From contig NZ_MUHF01000019.1 of assembly GCF_002217435.1 (NCBI RefSeq), positions 1 to 64,000 of the forward strand: DNA of 64,000 nucleotides, in the 5' to 3' direction. Below, one piece after another: positions 43,116 to 51,367 of this stretch. Source of the DNA: Flavobacterium reichenbachii. GTDB lineage: Bacteria; Bacteroidota; Bacteroidia; Flavobacteriales; Flavobacteriaceae. Position numbers and translations under genes: made by a program. The notes beneath the pieces were generated by a model. The model did not search any database. It was not told the DNA's origin and saw nothing but the letters and a program-made list of their open reading frames with translations. The first letter of the stretch is position 1. Each line of letters starts with the position of its first letter.

Positions 43116-43143
43116 TTGAATATTAATAAAAAATGTACCTTTG
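43116..43143 (+). promoter_or_regulatory. Promoter of the atpB operon
   Basis: TTG (43116-43118), 17 nt, TACCTTTG (43136-43143), a close flavobacterial consensus 43 nt upstream of the atpB ATG. Confidence 0.7.
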
Positions 43144-43185
43144 CACCAAATTTTAGAAACGTAAAAAAATAAGATTTTCCACGAT

Positions 43186-44361
43186 ATGGTGATTTCAAAC
43201 AAACCGCTCAGCTTTATTCTTGCCGCTTTTGTAGCTTCTCTACCAATTATGGGTTTTGCAAATCCAGAGAATGACTCAACGCATGTTCAAACTGAAACAG
43301 CTCACGAAGAACAAATAGTTTCACACAATGCTCCTGTGGAAGGAGAGCACGCAGCTCTTGATCCAAAAGCAAAAGTGGATGCTTTTATTGATCATCACTT
43401 ACAAGATTCTCATGATTTTATTTTCTTTTCAGATGAAAAGGAAAATAAACATTATGGTTTTCCTTTACCAGTTATTCTTATCGATGGAGGTTTGAAAGTT
43501 TTCTCTTCTTCAAAATTACACCACGGTGAAGAAGTTGCAGAAGTAGATGGAAGTTTCTACAAATTAGTTCACGGTAAAATTTATAAGACAGATGCAGCCG
43601 GAACAATTAAATTAGATGAACACGGTCATCCTTCAAACGAAAAACCTTTAGATTTTTCTATTACAAAAAATGTTGTATCAATGCTTTTTGTTTCATTACT
43701 ATTATTCTTAATGTTTACTGGTTTAGCAAGATCATATAAAAAAGGACCAATCCCAACAGGATTTGGAAGAGTTTTGGAGCCGCTAATTATTTTTATCAGA
43801 GACGAAATCGCTGTTCCTAATATTGGAGAGAAAAAATACAGAAAATATATGGGTTACTTATTAACCGTATTTTTCTTTGTGTGGTTGTTAAACTTATTAG
43901 GTATGACACCACTAGGAATTAACGTTACAGGAAATATTGCTATTACAGTTTGCTTAGCAGCATTTACTTTCATCATTACGCAATTTAGTGCAAACAAAGA
44001 TTATTGGGGACATATTTTCTGGATGCCAGGAGTACCAGTTCCAATGAAAATAATTTTAGCACCAATTGAGGTGTTAGGAACATTAACAAAACCATTTGCA
44101 TTATTAATTCGTTTGTACGCAAATATTACTGCAGGTCACGTAGTAATTATGAGTTTAATTGCAATGATTTTTGTTGGAAAAAATTTAGCTGCAGATTTGC
44201 CAATCTCTATGGGATTAACATTATTTATTTCGGTTATCGAAGTTTTAGTTGCATTTTTACAGGCTTTCATTTTCACAATGTTATCATCATTATTTATTGG
44301 TATGGCTGTTCAGGATCATGATCACGCTCACCACCATGAAGATGAAACAGCAATTATTTAA
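43186..44361 (+). CDS. atpB: F0F1 ATP synthase subunit A, N-terminally extended
   Basis: 391-aa proton-channel subunit. The C-terminal ~225 residues hold the usual TMs, with the essential Arg in LLIRLYANITAGH (about residue 305) and PIEVLGTLTKPFALL. The first ~165 residues are an extension: a signal-peptide-like start (ILAAFVASLPIMGFA), a His/Glu-rich acidic segment, then a periplasmic domain. Bacteroidetes often have this longer form, compared with 271 aa in E. coli. A His-rich tail (HDHAHHHEDE) closes the protein. It heads the operon B-E-F-H-A-G. Confidence 0.95.
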   Translation: MVISNKPLSFILAAFVASLPIMGFANPENDSTHVQTETAHEEQIVSHNAPVEGEHAALDPKAKVDAFIDHHLQDSHDFIFFSDEKENKHYGFPLPVILIDGGLKVFSSSKLHHGEEVAEVDGSFYKLVHGKIYKTDAAGTIKLDEHGHPSNEKPLDFSITKNVVSMLFVSLLLFLMFTGLARSYKKGPIPTGFGRVLEPLIIFIRDEIAVPNIGEKKYRKYMGYLLTVFFFVWLLNLLGMTPLGINVTGNIAITVCLAAFTFIITQFSANKDYWGHIFWMPGVPVPMKIILAPIEVLGTLTKPFALLIRLYANITAGHVVIMSLIAMIFVGKNLAADLPISMGLTLFISVIEVLVAFLQAFIFTMLSSLFIGMAVQDHDHAHHHEDETAII

Positions 44362-44394
44362 TTTAGAAGTTTAATTTTATATATATAAATAGTT

Positions 44395-44592
44395 ATGGGA
44401 ACAATTCCAACTTTAGTAGGTGCTGGATTAGTAGTAATCGGAGCAGGTTTAGGTTTAGGTAAAATCGGTGGATCTGCTATGGACGCTATTGCTCGTCAGC
44501 CAGAAGCTGCTGGTAAAATTCAAACTGCGATGATTATTATCGCGGCTTTATTAGAAGGTTTAGCATTTGCTGCTTTAATCTTAGGAAAATAA
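44395..44592 (+). CDS. atpE: F0F1 ATP synthase subunit C
   Basis: 65-aa hairpin protein of the rotor ring. Helix 1 is Gly-rich (VVIGAGLGLGKIGGSA), the polar loop is ARQPEAAGKI, and helix 2 carries the proton-binding Glu in LLEGLAFAAL. The residue after Glu is Gly, not the Ser/Thr of Na+-type rings, so proton coupling is expected. A strong hairpin follows in the atpE-atpF gap. Confidence 0.95.
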   Translation: MGTIPTLVGAGLVVIGAGLGLGKIGGSAMDAIARQPEAAGKIQTAMIIIAALLEGLAFAALILGK

Positions 44593-44604
44593 TAAAGAAA
44601 GAAA

Positions 44605-44641
44605 TAACAACATCTTTAACGGTTGGTTAAAGGTGTTGTTA
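44605..44641 (+). promoter_or_regulatory. 16-bp hairpin between atpE and atpF
   Basis: TAACAACATCTTTAAC and GTTAAAGGTGTTGTTA pair with one G-U, around GGTTG. With only moderate T flanks it may be a processing or stability element that raises atpE mRNA, since the c ring needs about ten copies per enzyme. Confidence 0.65.
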
Positions 44642-44679
44642 CTTTAAAAAAGAAATTAAATATTTAATATAGTTATAAA

Positions 44680-45180
44680 ATGGATAAGTTAATTAACGAT
44701 TTTTCATTCGGTTTATTCTTTTGGCAAGCTTTAATCTTGTTAGTATTGATTTTACTTTTAGTGAAATTTGCATGGAAACCAATTATGGAATCTATTACTG
44801 CAAGAGAAGAAGGTATTAAAAACGCATTGCTTTCTGCTGAAAATGCAAAGAGAGAAATGGAAAATTTACAAGCTGATAATCAAAGAATTTTGAATGAAGC
44901 TCGTGCAGAACGTGACGCGATGCTAAAAGAAGCTCGTGAAATGAAAGAGAAAATGATTGCTGATTCTAAAAACGAAGCACAATTGCAAGGTCAAAAAATG
45001 ATCGAGCAGGCTAAGGCAGCTATCGAAAGTGAAAAAAATGCAGCTATGGCTGAATTGAAATTACAAGTTTCAACTTTATCATTGAGCATTGCTGAAAAAT
45101 TATTGAAAGAAGAATTATCTAACAAAGAATCTCAAACTAAATTAGTAGAGAAAATGTTAGGTGACGTAAAGTTAAACTAA
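44680..45180 (+). CDS. atpF: F0F1 ATP synthase subunit B
   Basis: 166-aa peripheral stalk protein with one N-terminal TM (FGLFFWQALILLVLILLLVKFAWKPI region) and a long charged coiled coil (about 40-166) with frequent Ala/Glu/Lys. It links F0 to the alpha3beta3 head through delta. It is one gene copy, with no b' gene. It is 7 nt before atpH. Confidence 0.95.
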   Translation: MDKLINDFSFGLFFWQALILLVLILLLVKFAWKPIMESITAREEGIKNALLSAENAKREMENLQADNQRILNEARAERDAMLKEAREMKEKMIADSKNEAQLQGQKMIEQAKAAIESEKNAAMAELKLQVSTLSLSIAEKLLKEELSNKESQTKLVEKMLGDVKLN

Positions 45181-45187
45181 GATTATT

Positions 45188-45721
45188 ATGGCAAGTACAA
45201 GAGCAGCAATTCGTTATGCAAAAGCAATTCTAGACTTAGCAAACTCTAAAGGTGTTGCCGAAGCTGTTAATAACGATATGAAATCTATTGCTGATGCGAT
45301 AGATACCAATTTAGAATTGAGTACCTTTATTCAGAACCCAACAGCAAAAGTTGAAGTTAAGGAAAGTGCTCTTCTTGAAGTTTTTGCAAATGTAAATGGA
45401 GTAACAAAAGGTTTGTTTCATTTATTGTTTGAAAACAAAAGATTTGAAATTCTTGAAGCAATTGCTTTAGAATATAAAAAATTATTTGATGAAAGTAATG
45501 GTGTTGAAGTAGCAAAAGTTACTACTGCTATTCCTTTAGATGCAGCTTTGGAAGCTAAAGTTTTAGCAAAAGTTGCAACTTTATCAGATAAAAAAATAAC
45601 AATTGAGAATATAGTAGATCCATCAATTATTGGAGGATTTATTTTAAGAATAGGTGACAAGCAATACAATGCTTCTGTTGCAAACAGATTACAAGTATTA
45701 AAAAGAGAGTTAAGTAATTAG
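45188..45721 (+). CDS. atpH: F0F1 ATP synthase subunit delta
   Basis: 177-aa OSCP/delta protein. The N-terminal helical bundle starts ASTRAAIRYAKAILDLA, and the C-terminal end contains the conserved DPSIIGGFILRIGDKQYN-type segment (VDPSIIGGFILRIGDKQ). It joins the peripheral stalk to the F1 head. It is 38 nt from atpA. Confidence 0.95.
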   Translation: MASTRAAIRYAKAILDLANSKGVAEAVNNDMKSIADAIDTNLELSTFIQNPTAKVEVKESALLEVFANVNGVTKGLFHLLFENKRFEILEAIALEYKKLFDESNGVEVAKVTTAIPLDAALEAKVLAKVATLSDKKITIENIVDPSIIGGFILRIGDKQYNASVANRLQVLKRELSN

Positions 45722-45759
45722 TTTTTATAACACAAAAAGTGTCTAAATTATAAATTAAG

Positions 45760-47337
45760 ATGGCGGAAATCAAACCTGCTGAAATTTCAGCAATATTAAG
45801 AAAGCAAGTAGAAGGTTTTGAATCTGGTGCTACGCTGGAGGAAGTAGGAACAGTACTTCAAGTTGGAGATGGTATTGCTCGTGTTTACGGGCTATCTAAT
45901 GTACAATATGGTGAGTTAGTAGAATTTGATAACGGTATGGAAGGTATCGTATTGAATCTTGAAGAAGATAATGTTGGGGTTGTACTTTTAGGACCATCAA
46001 CTGGACTTAAAGAAGGATCTACTGCAAAAAGAACTCAACGTATTGCTTCTCTTAAAGTAGGTGAACAAATGGTAGGACGTGTAGTAAACACTCTTGGTTT
46101 TCCAATTGATGGAAAAGGACCAATCGGTGGAGACTTATACGAAATGCCTTTAGAAAGAAAAGCTCCTGGAGTTATCTTCCGTCAACCAGTTACTGAGCCA
46201 TTACAAACAGGTGTAAAAGCAGTAGATGCTATGATCCCGGTTGGACGTGGACAACGTGAGCTTGTAATTGGTGACCGTCAAACAGGTAAATCAACTGTTT
46301 GTATCGATACCATCTTAAATCAAAAAGAATTTTACGATGCAGGAAAACCTGTATTCTGTATATATGTTGCAATTGGGCAAAAAGCTTCAACTGTAGCAGG
46401 AATCGCTAAAATGTTAGAAGAAAAAGGTGCAATGGCTTATACAGTTATTGTTGCTGCTAATGCTTCTGATCCAGCTCCAATGCAAGTTTATGCTCCTTTC
46501 GCAGGTGCTGCAATTGGAGAATATTTTAGAGATTCAGGTCGTCCTGCACTTATTGTGTATGATGATTTATCTAAACAAGCTGTTGCTTACCGTGAGGTTT
46601 CTCTTTTATTAAGAAGACCACCGGGACGTGAGGCATATCCTGGAGACGTTTTCTACTTACACTCTCGTTTATTAGAGCGTGCTTGTAAAGTAATTGCTGA
46701 TGACGGAATTGCTAAAAACATGAACGATTTACCAGATTCTATTAAGTCTATCGTAAAAGGTGGTGGTTCATTAACTGCATTGCCAATTATCGAAACTCAG
46801 GCTGGTGACGTTTCTGCATATATTCCAACAAACGTAATTTCGATTACAGACGGTCAGATTTTCCTTGATGGAGATTTGTTCAACTCTGGAGTTCGTCCTG
46901 CAATCAACGTAGGTATTTCTGTATCTCGTGTTGGAGGTAATGCACAGATTAAATCAATGAAAAAAGTTTCTGGAACTTTAAAATTAGACCAGGCTCAATT
47001 CCGTGAATTAGAAGCTTTCGCTAAATTTGGTTCTGACTTGGATTCTGTTACATTAAACGTAATTGAAAAAGGAAGAAGAAACGTTGAAATCTTGAAACAA
47101 GGTTTAAATGATCCTTATCCTGTTGAAAATCAAGTTGCAATTATTTACGCTGGTTCTAAAAACTTATTAAGAAACGTTCCTGTAAATAAAGTAAAAGAAT
47201 TTGAAGCAGATTTCTTAGCTTACTTAAACAGCAAACATAAAGATACGCTTAACGCGTTGAAAGCTGGTAAGTTAGATGATAATATTACAGATGTTATCGA
47301 AAAAGCAGCAAAAGAAATTTCAGCAAAATATATTTAA
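45760..47337 (+). CDS. atpA: F0F1 ATP synthase subunit alpha
   Basis: 525-aa F1 subunit with a non-catalytic nucleotide site. Walker A is GDRQTGKST (about residues 172-180), IVYDDLSKQAVAYREVSLLL is the Walker B/DELSEED-like region, and LRRPPGREAYPGDVFYLHSR and the arginine-finger region (VGLSVSRVG-like VGISVSRVGGNAQ) are present. Family length matches. A long hairpin separates it from atpG. Confidence 0.97.
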   Translation: MAEIKPAEISAILRKQVEGFESGATLEEVGTVLQVGDGIARVYGLSNVQYGELVEFDNGMEGIVLNLEEDNVGVVLLGPSTGLKEGSTAKRTQRIASLKVGEQMVGRVVNTLGFPIDGKGPIGGDLYEMPLERKAPGVIFRQPVTEPLQTGVKAVDAMIPVGRGQRELVIGDRQTGKSTVCIDTILNQKEFYDAGKPVFCIYVAIGQKASTVAGIAKMLEEKGAMAYTVIVAANASDPAPMQVYAPFAGAAIGEYFRDSGRPALIVYDDLSKQAVAYREVSLLLRRPPGREAYPGDVFYLHSRLLERACKVIADDGIAKNMNDLPDSIKSIVKGGGSLTALPIIETQAGDVSAYIPTNVISITDGQIFLDGDLFNSGVRPAINVGISVSRVGGNAQIKSMKKVSGTLKLDQAQFRELEAFAKFGSDLDSVTLNVIEKGRRNVEILKQGLNDPYPVENQVAIIYAGSKNLLRNVPVNKVKEFEADFLAYLNSKHKDTLNALKAGKLDDNITDVIEKAAKEISAKYI

Positions 47338-47348
47338 TTAGATAATTC

Positions 47349-47401
47349 GTTAATTAGATAATTAGAAAATGTCTTCAAAGACTTTCTAATTATCTAATTT
47401 T
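47349..47401 (+). promoter_or_regulatory. Long hairpin between atpA and atpG
   Basis: TTAATTAGATAATTAGAAA(A)TGTCT pairs with AGACTTTCTAATTATCTAATT around TCAA, a 20+ bp AT-rich stem with a T-run end. It may partially terminate or protect the mRNA upstream of atpG. Confidence 0.6.
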
Positions 47402-47428
47402 CAAATTGTCGCATTTTTTAATCGACAA

Positions 47429-48289
47429 ATGGCAAATTTAAAGGAAATCCGTAATAGAATTACTTCCGTTTCATCGACGATGCAAATTACATCGGCTATG
47501 AAAATGGTTTCTGCAGCAAAGCTTAAGAAAGCACAAGATGCAATCACTGCAATGCGCCCTTATGCCGAGAAATTAACGGAGTTGCTTCAAAATCTTTCTG
47601 CTACACTTGAGGGTGAAGTTGGAGGAGATTATACAACTCAACGTGAAGTAAAAAAAGTATTACTTGTTGCAATTACTTCAAACAGAGGTTTATGTGGTGC
47701 ATTTAATACAAACGTAATTAAAGAAATTAAAAACCGTACTCAGTTTTACGCCGGAAAACAAGTTGATGTTTTTCCTATTGGGAAAAAAGGAAATGATGTT
47801 TTGGCAAAAACTCATAAAGTTCACGGTCATCATAATGCAATTTTTGATCACTTAACTTTTGATAACGTTGCTGGAATTGCAGATAATCTGACTCAAAAAT
47901 TCTTATCTGGAGAGTACGATAGAATTGAATTGATTTACAATCAGTTTAAAAATGCTGCAACTCAAATTGTTCAGACTGAGCAGTTTTTGCCATTAGCTCC
48001 AATTAAATCTGATGCAGCAGTAGCTGCTGGAGATTATATTTTTGAGCCTTCAAAAGAAGAAATCGTGTTGACTTTGATTCCAAAATCATTAAAAACACAA
48101 TTATATAAAGGTATTCGCGATTCATTTGCTTCTGAACACGGAGCACGTATGACAGCAATGCATAAAGCAACTGACAACGCAACTGAATTAAGAAACCAGT
48201 TGAAATTGACTTATAACAAAGCACGTCAGGCAGCAATTACAAACGAAATCTTAGAGATCGTTGGTGGTGCAGAAGCTTTGAATGGATAA
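47429..48289 (+). CDS. atpG: F0F1 ATP synthase subunit gamma
   Basis: 286-aa central-shaft subunit. The N-terminal coiled coil has ITSAMKMVSAAKLKKAQDAI, the core has TSNRGLCGAFNTNVIK, and the C-terminal coiled coil has GARMTAMHKATDNATELRNQ and RQAAITNEILEIVGGAEAL. It is last in the operon; beta and epsilon (atpD, atpC) are not in the window, as is common in Bacteroidetes. Confidence 0.96.
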   Translation: MANLKEIRNRITSVSSTMQITSAMKMVSAAKLKKAQDAITAMRPYAEKLTELLQNLSATLEGEVGGDYTTQREVKKVLLVAITSNRGLCGAFNTNVIKEIKNRTQFYAGKQVDVFPIGKKGNDVLAKTHKVHGHHNAIFDHLTFDNVAGIADNLTQKFLSGEYDRIELIYNQFKNAATQIVQTEQFLPLAPIKSDAAVAAGDYIFEPSKEEIVLTLIPKSLKTQLYKGIRDSFASEHGARMTAMHKATDNATELRNQLKLTYNKARQAAITNEILEIVGGAEALNG

Positions 48290-48310
48290 ACAATCCATAA
48301 GTAAGAATAA

Positions 48311-48352
48311 AAAAAGAGCCGATTATCATAAATAATCGGCTCTTTTTTTATT
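48311..48352 (+). terminator. Operon terminator after atpG
   Basis: AAAAAGAGCCGATTAT and ATAATCGGCTCTTTTT form a perfect 16-bp stem with a 5-nt loop and a seven-T run. Confidence 0.92.
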
Positions 48353-48378
48353 CAAATATTTTGCTTCTTTTTAATTCT

Positions 48379-48432
48379 TATAAAATGGTGATTCTCAATT
48401 TATTTAAAATTGAGAATCAATACCATTTTATA
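48379..48432. repeat. Long imperfect hairpin downstream of the atp terminator
   Basis: TTATAAAATGGT-GATTCTCAATTT pairs with AAATTGAGAATC-AA-TACCATTTTATAA across a short AT loop, about 23 bp with one bulge. There is no T-run of terminator type. Function unknown. Confidence 0.65.
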
Positions 48433-48461
48433 AAATTTTGTTACAGATTTTATATATCTGT

Positions 48462-48729
48462 TGTGCTTTGTCTTTAATGGGAACAAACTAGCTTTATTAA
48501 TCCCAATGCTCTGTATTTTTAAGGGTTACATTTCAGCAGAATCAATCCCTGTGCTTTGTCTTTTATGGGAACAAACAAGCTTTATCAGTCCCAGTGCTTA
48601 GTTTTTTTAAGGGTTACATTTTAGCTAACTTCAATCCCTGTGCTTTGTCTTTTATGGGAACAAACAAGCTTTATTAGTCCCAGTGCTTAGTTTTTTTTAA
48701 AGGGTTACATTCTAGCTATCCTCAATCCC
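48462..48729. repeat. Three ~89-bp tandem repeats, each a dimer of ~44-bp half-units
   Basis: Units start with TGTGCTTTG at 48462, 48550 and 48639 and end at about 48729 (periods 88, 89, 91). Each unit splits into two related halves of the form TCCC-w-GTGCTT-wGTyTTTT-wA-GGG-w-wACA plus 13-17 variable nt ending in a TAGC/AAGC word. Half 'a' carries GGGAACAAACAAGCTTTAT; half 'b' carries AAGGGTTACATTTTAGCTA. There is no coding potential. CRISPR is unlikely because the 'spacers' are themselves repeated. It is possibly an iteron-like protein-binding array or repeated small RNA. Confidence 0.85.
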
Positions 48730-48975
48730 TATATAGCAAATTTAAGAAGAGTTTAAGAAAAAAATCTTACATAATTTTTATCGATATTTTATATATTTCA
48801 CATGTTTTGAATAATTTTATCGGTTAAAAGCTCAAAACCATGCACTTAAAGGAATTTTTTTCTTGTATTGCTCTTTAATTTAAGTAAGTTTTTTCTTTGT
48901 TTTATTAGAATATGCAGCAATAATTTTAGTTAAGTCAATCCTTTTTAGTTACATTTGAGATCTATTTTTTGTCAA

Positions 48976-49416
48976 ATGAAATTACAAGAACTTACTACTA
49001 TAAAAGAGATGCTTGATCAAATTGAGACCATGAGGTTTCTGTATCCAAATCTTTCTATCGAAAAGTACGAGTCCTATCTTTCTGAAATGGTCCCGAATAA
49101 TTATATTCAGATTGCTGTTTTTGACGGCAGTATTTGTCTAGGAATTACGGGATGCTGGTCTGCAACTAAATTATGGACTGGAAAGTATCTTGAAATAGAC
49201 AATTTTGTAGTAAATCCTGAATTTCGCTCAAAAGGAATAGGAAAACTTTTGACAGATTATATTGAGCAAAAAGCCTTAAACTTAGGTTGCAGCAGTATTG
49301 TTTTGGATGCCTTTACAGGAAATTTTGCAGCACATCGTTTTTATTACAATCAGGGTTATGTGCCCAAAGGATTTCATTTTGTAAAAGTTTTAGATGAGAG
49401 CAAACTTACTTTATAA
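48976..49416 (+). CDS. GNAT family N-acetyltransferase
   Basis: 146-aa acetyl-CoA-dependent acetyltransferase fold. IDNFVVNPEFRSKGIGKLLTDYI is the motif A (R/Q-x2-G-x-G/A) pyrophosphate loop (split: NPEFRSKGIGKLL). ITGCWSATKLWTGKYLEID precedes it and AHRFYYNQGYVPKGFHFVK is motif B. The ATG at 48976 (MKLQELTTIKEML) is preferred to an upstream TTG. It lies alone between the repeat array and the six-gene operon; the substrate is unknown. Confidence 0.9.
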   Translation: MKLQELTTIKEMLDQIETMRFLYPNLSIEKYESYLSEMVPNNYIQIAVFDGSICLGITGCWSATKLWTGKYLEIDNFVVNPEFRSKGIGKLLTDYIEQKALNLGCSSIVLDAFTGNFAAHRFYYNQGYVPKGFHFVKVLDESKLTL

Positions 49417-49545
49417 TAAATAGTTACCTCTTTATTATAAAAACACTTGAATTTTAATTTTTATATTTAGTAACTTTTTAACACTTCTTACGTATAACAT
49501 TTAACAACCAAAGAAGTATTAAAAAAATAGATCAACTAAAAAACA

Positions 49546-50220
49546 ATGGCAAAAGAAAATTTTAATTGGAAGAGCCTCTTTATTAATGATGAAGCTAACA
49601 AGGCCGAAGAATCGGCTGAAGTTAAACCAGCAGCACCAGTTTTATCAGCTCCTGAAAATAAATTTCCAACTCAAGTTACAGATTCATTTCCTGGTAATGC
49701 AGTGACAAATCCTTTTTTAAATGAAATTTTTGAAGTTTATAATAAAGGTTTTGAGTCATTGAATGCTGAAGGTTTTGATTTTTTCGAAATGTATAAGTCG
49801 GTAATGGCTGTCGGAGTAACAAATCCGCAGAGTTATCAGATGGCTTTTACGATGGGAAAAACCATCAAATCTGATTTGAACAAAGAGTTTCTTTTAGAAA
49901 AATCGGGTTTTTATATTAGTGAAATTGAGAAAGTTTATGCAAAATATGATACTGTCGGAAAAACTAAAAAAGCCGAATTAGATAATAATATTACAAAAGA
50001 AAAATACAATCTTTCTAAAAGCATTTCTGATTTAGAAGCTAAGGTCATTGAACTTCAAAAAGAGCTGGAAACTAAAAAAATGGAACTTCAAAAAATTGAT
50101 CCGAAAAATATGGAACAGCTTTCTGAAATTCAGTTAAAAATGGAAGCCAACGATTTAGCAAAACAAAAACTATTAAACTCAATCAATACTGTAATAACAG
50201 GAATTAATCAATATTTATAA
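49546..50220 (+). CDS. Coiled-coil cytosolic protein, first gene of a six-gene ABC/AAA+ operon
   Basis: 224-aa protein of no recognised family. Residues 1-50 are low-complexity (Glu/Ala/Pro), 60-125 contain hydrophobic patches (VTNPFLNEIFEVYNKGF), and 130-215 form a strong Lys/Glu coiled coil. No signal peptide or TM. It begins the operon; its TAA overlaps the ATG of the next gene (TAATG), so the two products are probably made in step and may interact. Role unknown. Confidence 0.8.
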   Translation: MAKENFNWKSLFINDEANKAEESAEVKPAAPVLSAPENKFPTQVTDSFPGNAVTNPFLNEIFEVYNKGFESLNAEGFDFFEMYKSVMAVGVTNPQSYQMAFTMGKTIKSDLNKEFLLEKSGFYISEIEKVYAKYDTVGKTKKAELDNNITKEKYNLSKSISDLEAKVIELQKELETKKMELQKIDPKNMEQLSEIQLKMEANDLAKQKLLNSINTVITGINQYL

Positions 50221-51341
50221 TGGACAAATTCGAACAAGAGAAAAGCACTCTTTTATCATTACCAATTTTAAAACATTTTGATGAATCTAAAGGAGAAATT
50301 GCTTTAAAATCTGGAGTACTTAAAAAAGGCGAAAAGTCATTATTTTGGGCTTTAGCGTTAGGTTTGTTAGGAGTTGGAGGATATTTAGTGTGGACCTATA
50401 TTATTCCGCCATTATTTACAATGCTTGGACAGGCTATAGCATTATCTGCAACAGGTGTTTTCCTGGTTTTTTTGGTAATGATGTTTCCTGTTATAATGAA
50501 AGCCCTTCGTTTTGCAACAAAAAACATTCACAAAGCACTAATTCAAAGTAATCCATTTAATGAATTGGAAGAGCAAAAGCAAAAGATGATTAAAAACCGT
50601 GAAGTTTTTAAAAACACAAAAGCGAAGCTTAAAGGATTGAAAGGTGAAATGGAAATTGAAGCAAATAAGGCTGAAAAGGAAGCAAAATCATTTCAGGAGC
50701 AAGTCTTAAGTTTACAGCGTCAGTCTGAAAGATTAAAATCTGCCATGGATGAAATGGTAAAAGTAAATGGAGTTGCTGCAAAAGATACTGATGAATATGT
50801 AGCCCTGCAAAGTGAGCTGGCTAGAAAATTAAGTGACTCGCAAAGAATTTCAACTCAATATGAGCAGAGCAAAAGTTTTATTCAGAAATATGGTGTTCGT
50901 GCCAATGTTTTAGGAAAAATGGATAGAAAACTGACTTTAGCAGGAACAGCAATCGATATTAAAATTGCCGATTTTGATGCTACAGTTACGATGCTTCAGA
51001 AAGAATATGAGTTTGCAAGAAATGCAAAAGAAGCCACAGAAAGTGCAAAAAGCGCTATGATGTTTACAAAAGACTGGGAATTAGAATATGCCCTTGAAGT
51101 TGTAACTTCTACAATTGCTCAGGATATTGCTAAAACTTCTGAAAATCTTATAGATATTGATGCTTTAACTTCTAAATATTCTGTTGATAATGACGAGTTG
51201 TATTCTAGATTAGATTCATTGGCTGATGAAATTAAAACGGGAGACAATACAATTCCAGATTCAACAAAGTATACAAGTCCGAATTATAAAATGACCAAAG
51301 AAGATAAATTATCAAGCGGCGGTTTTGGAGATATTTTTTAA
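50220..51341 (+). CDS. Membrane-anchored coiled-coil protein, PspA-like helical body
   Basis: 373-aa protein with two TM segments at about 42-65 and 70-93, then a long basic/acidic helical coiled coil (about 110-290) on the cytosolic side. The C-terminus is acidic, ends GGFGDIF and looks disordered. The helical body is reminiscent of PspA/Vipp1 and of TelA partners, but I see no decisive motif. It is translationally coupled to the first gene (TAATG) and followed after 26 nt by the SBP-OmpA gene. Confidence 0.75.
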   Translation: MDKFEQEKSTLLSLPILKHFDESKGEIALKSGVLKKGEKSLFWALALGLLGVGGYLVWTYIIPPLFTMLGQAIALSATGVFLVFLVMMFPVIMKALRFATKNIHKALIQSNPFNELEEQKQKMIKNREVFKNTKAKLKGLKGEMEIEANKAEKEAKSFQEQVLSLQRQSERLKSAMDEMVKVNGVAAKDTDEYVALQSELARKLSDSQRISTQYEQSKSFIQKYGVRANVLGKMDRKLTLAGTAIDIKIADFDATVTMLQKEYEFARNAKEATESAKSAMMFTKDWELEYALEVVTSTIAQDIAKTSENLIDIDALTSKYSVDNDELYSRLDSLADEIKTGDNTIPDSTKYTSPNYKMTKEDKLSSGGFGDIF

Positions 51342-51367
51342 TAAATAAATTTAATTTTAAATATAAA

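Noticed and set aside
48462..48729. CRISPR array candidate
   Set aside because: Spacer-like parts are themselves repeated every ~89 bp, there are no cas genes in the window, and repeat copies are degenerate.
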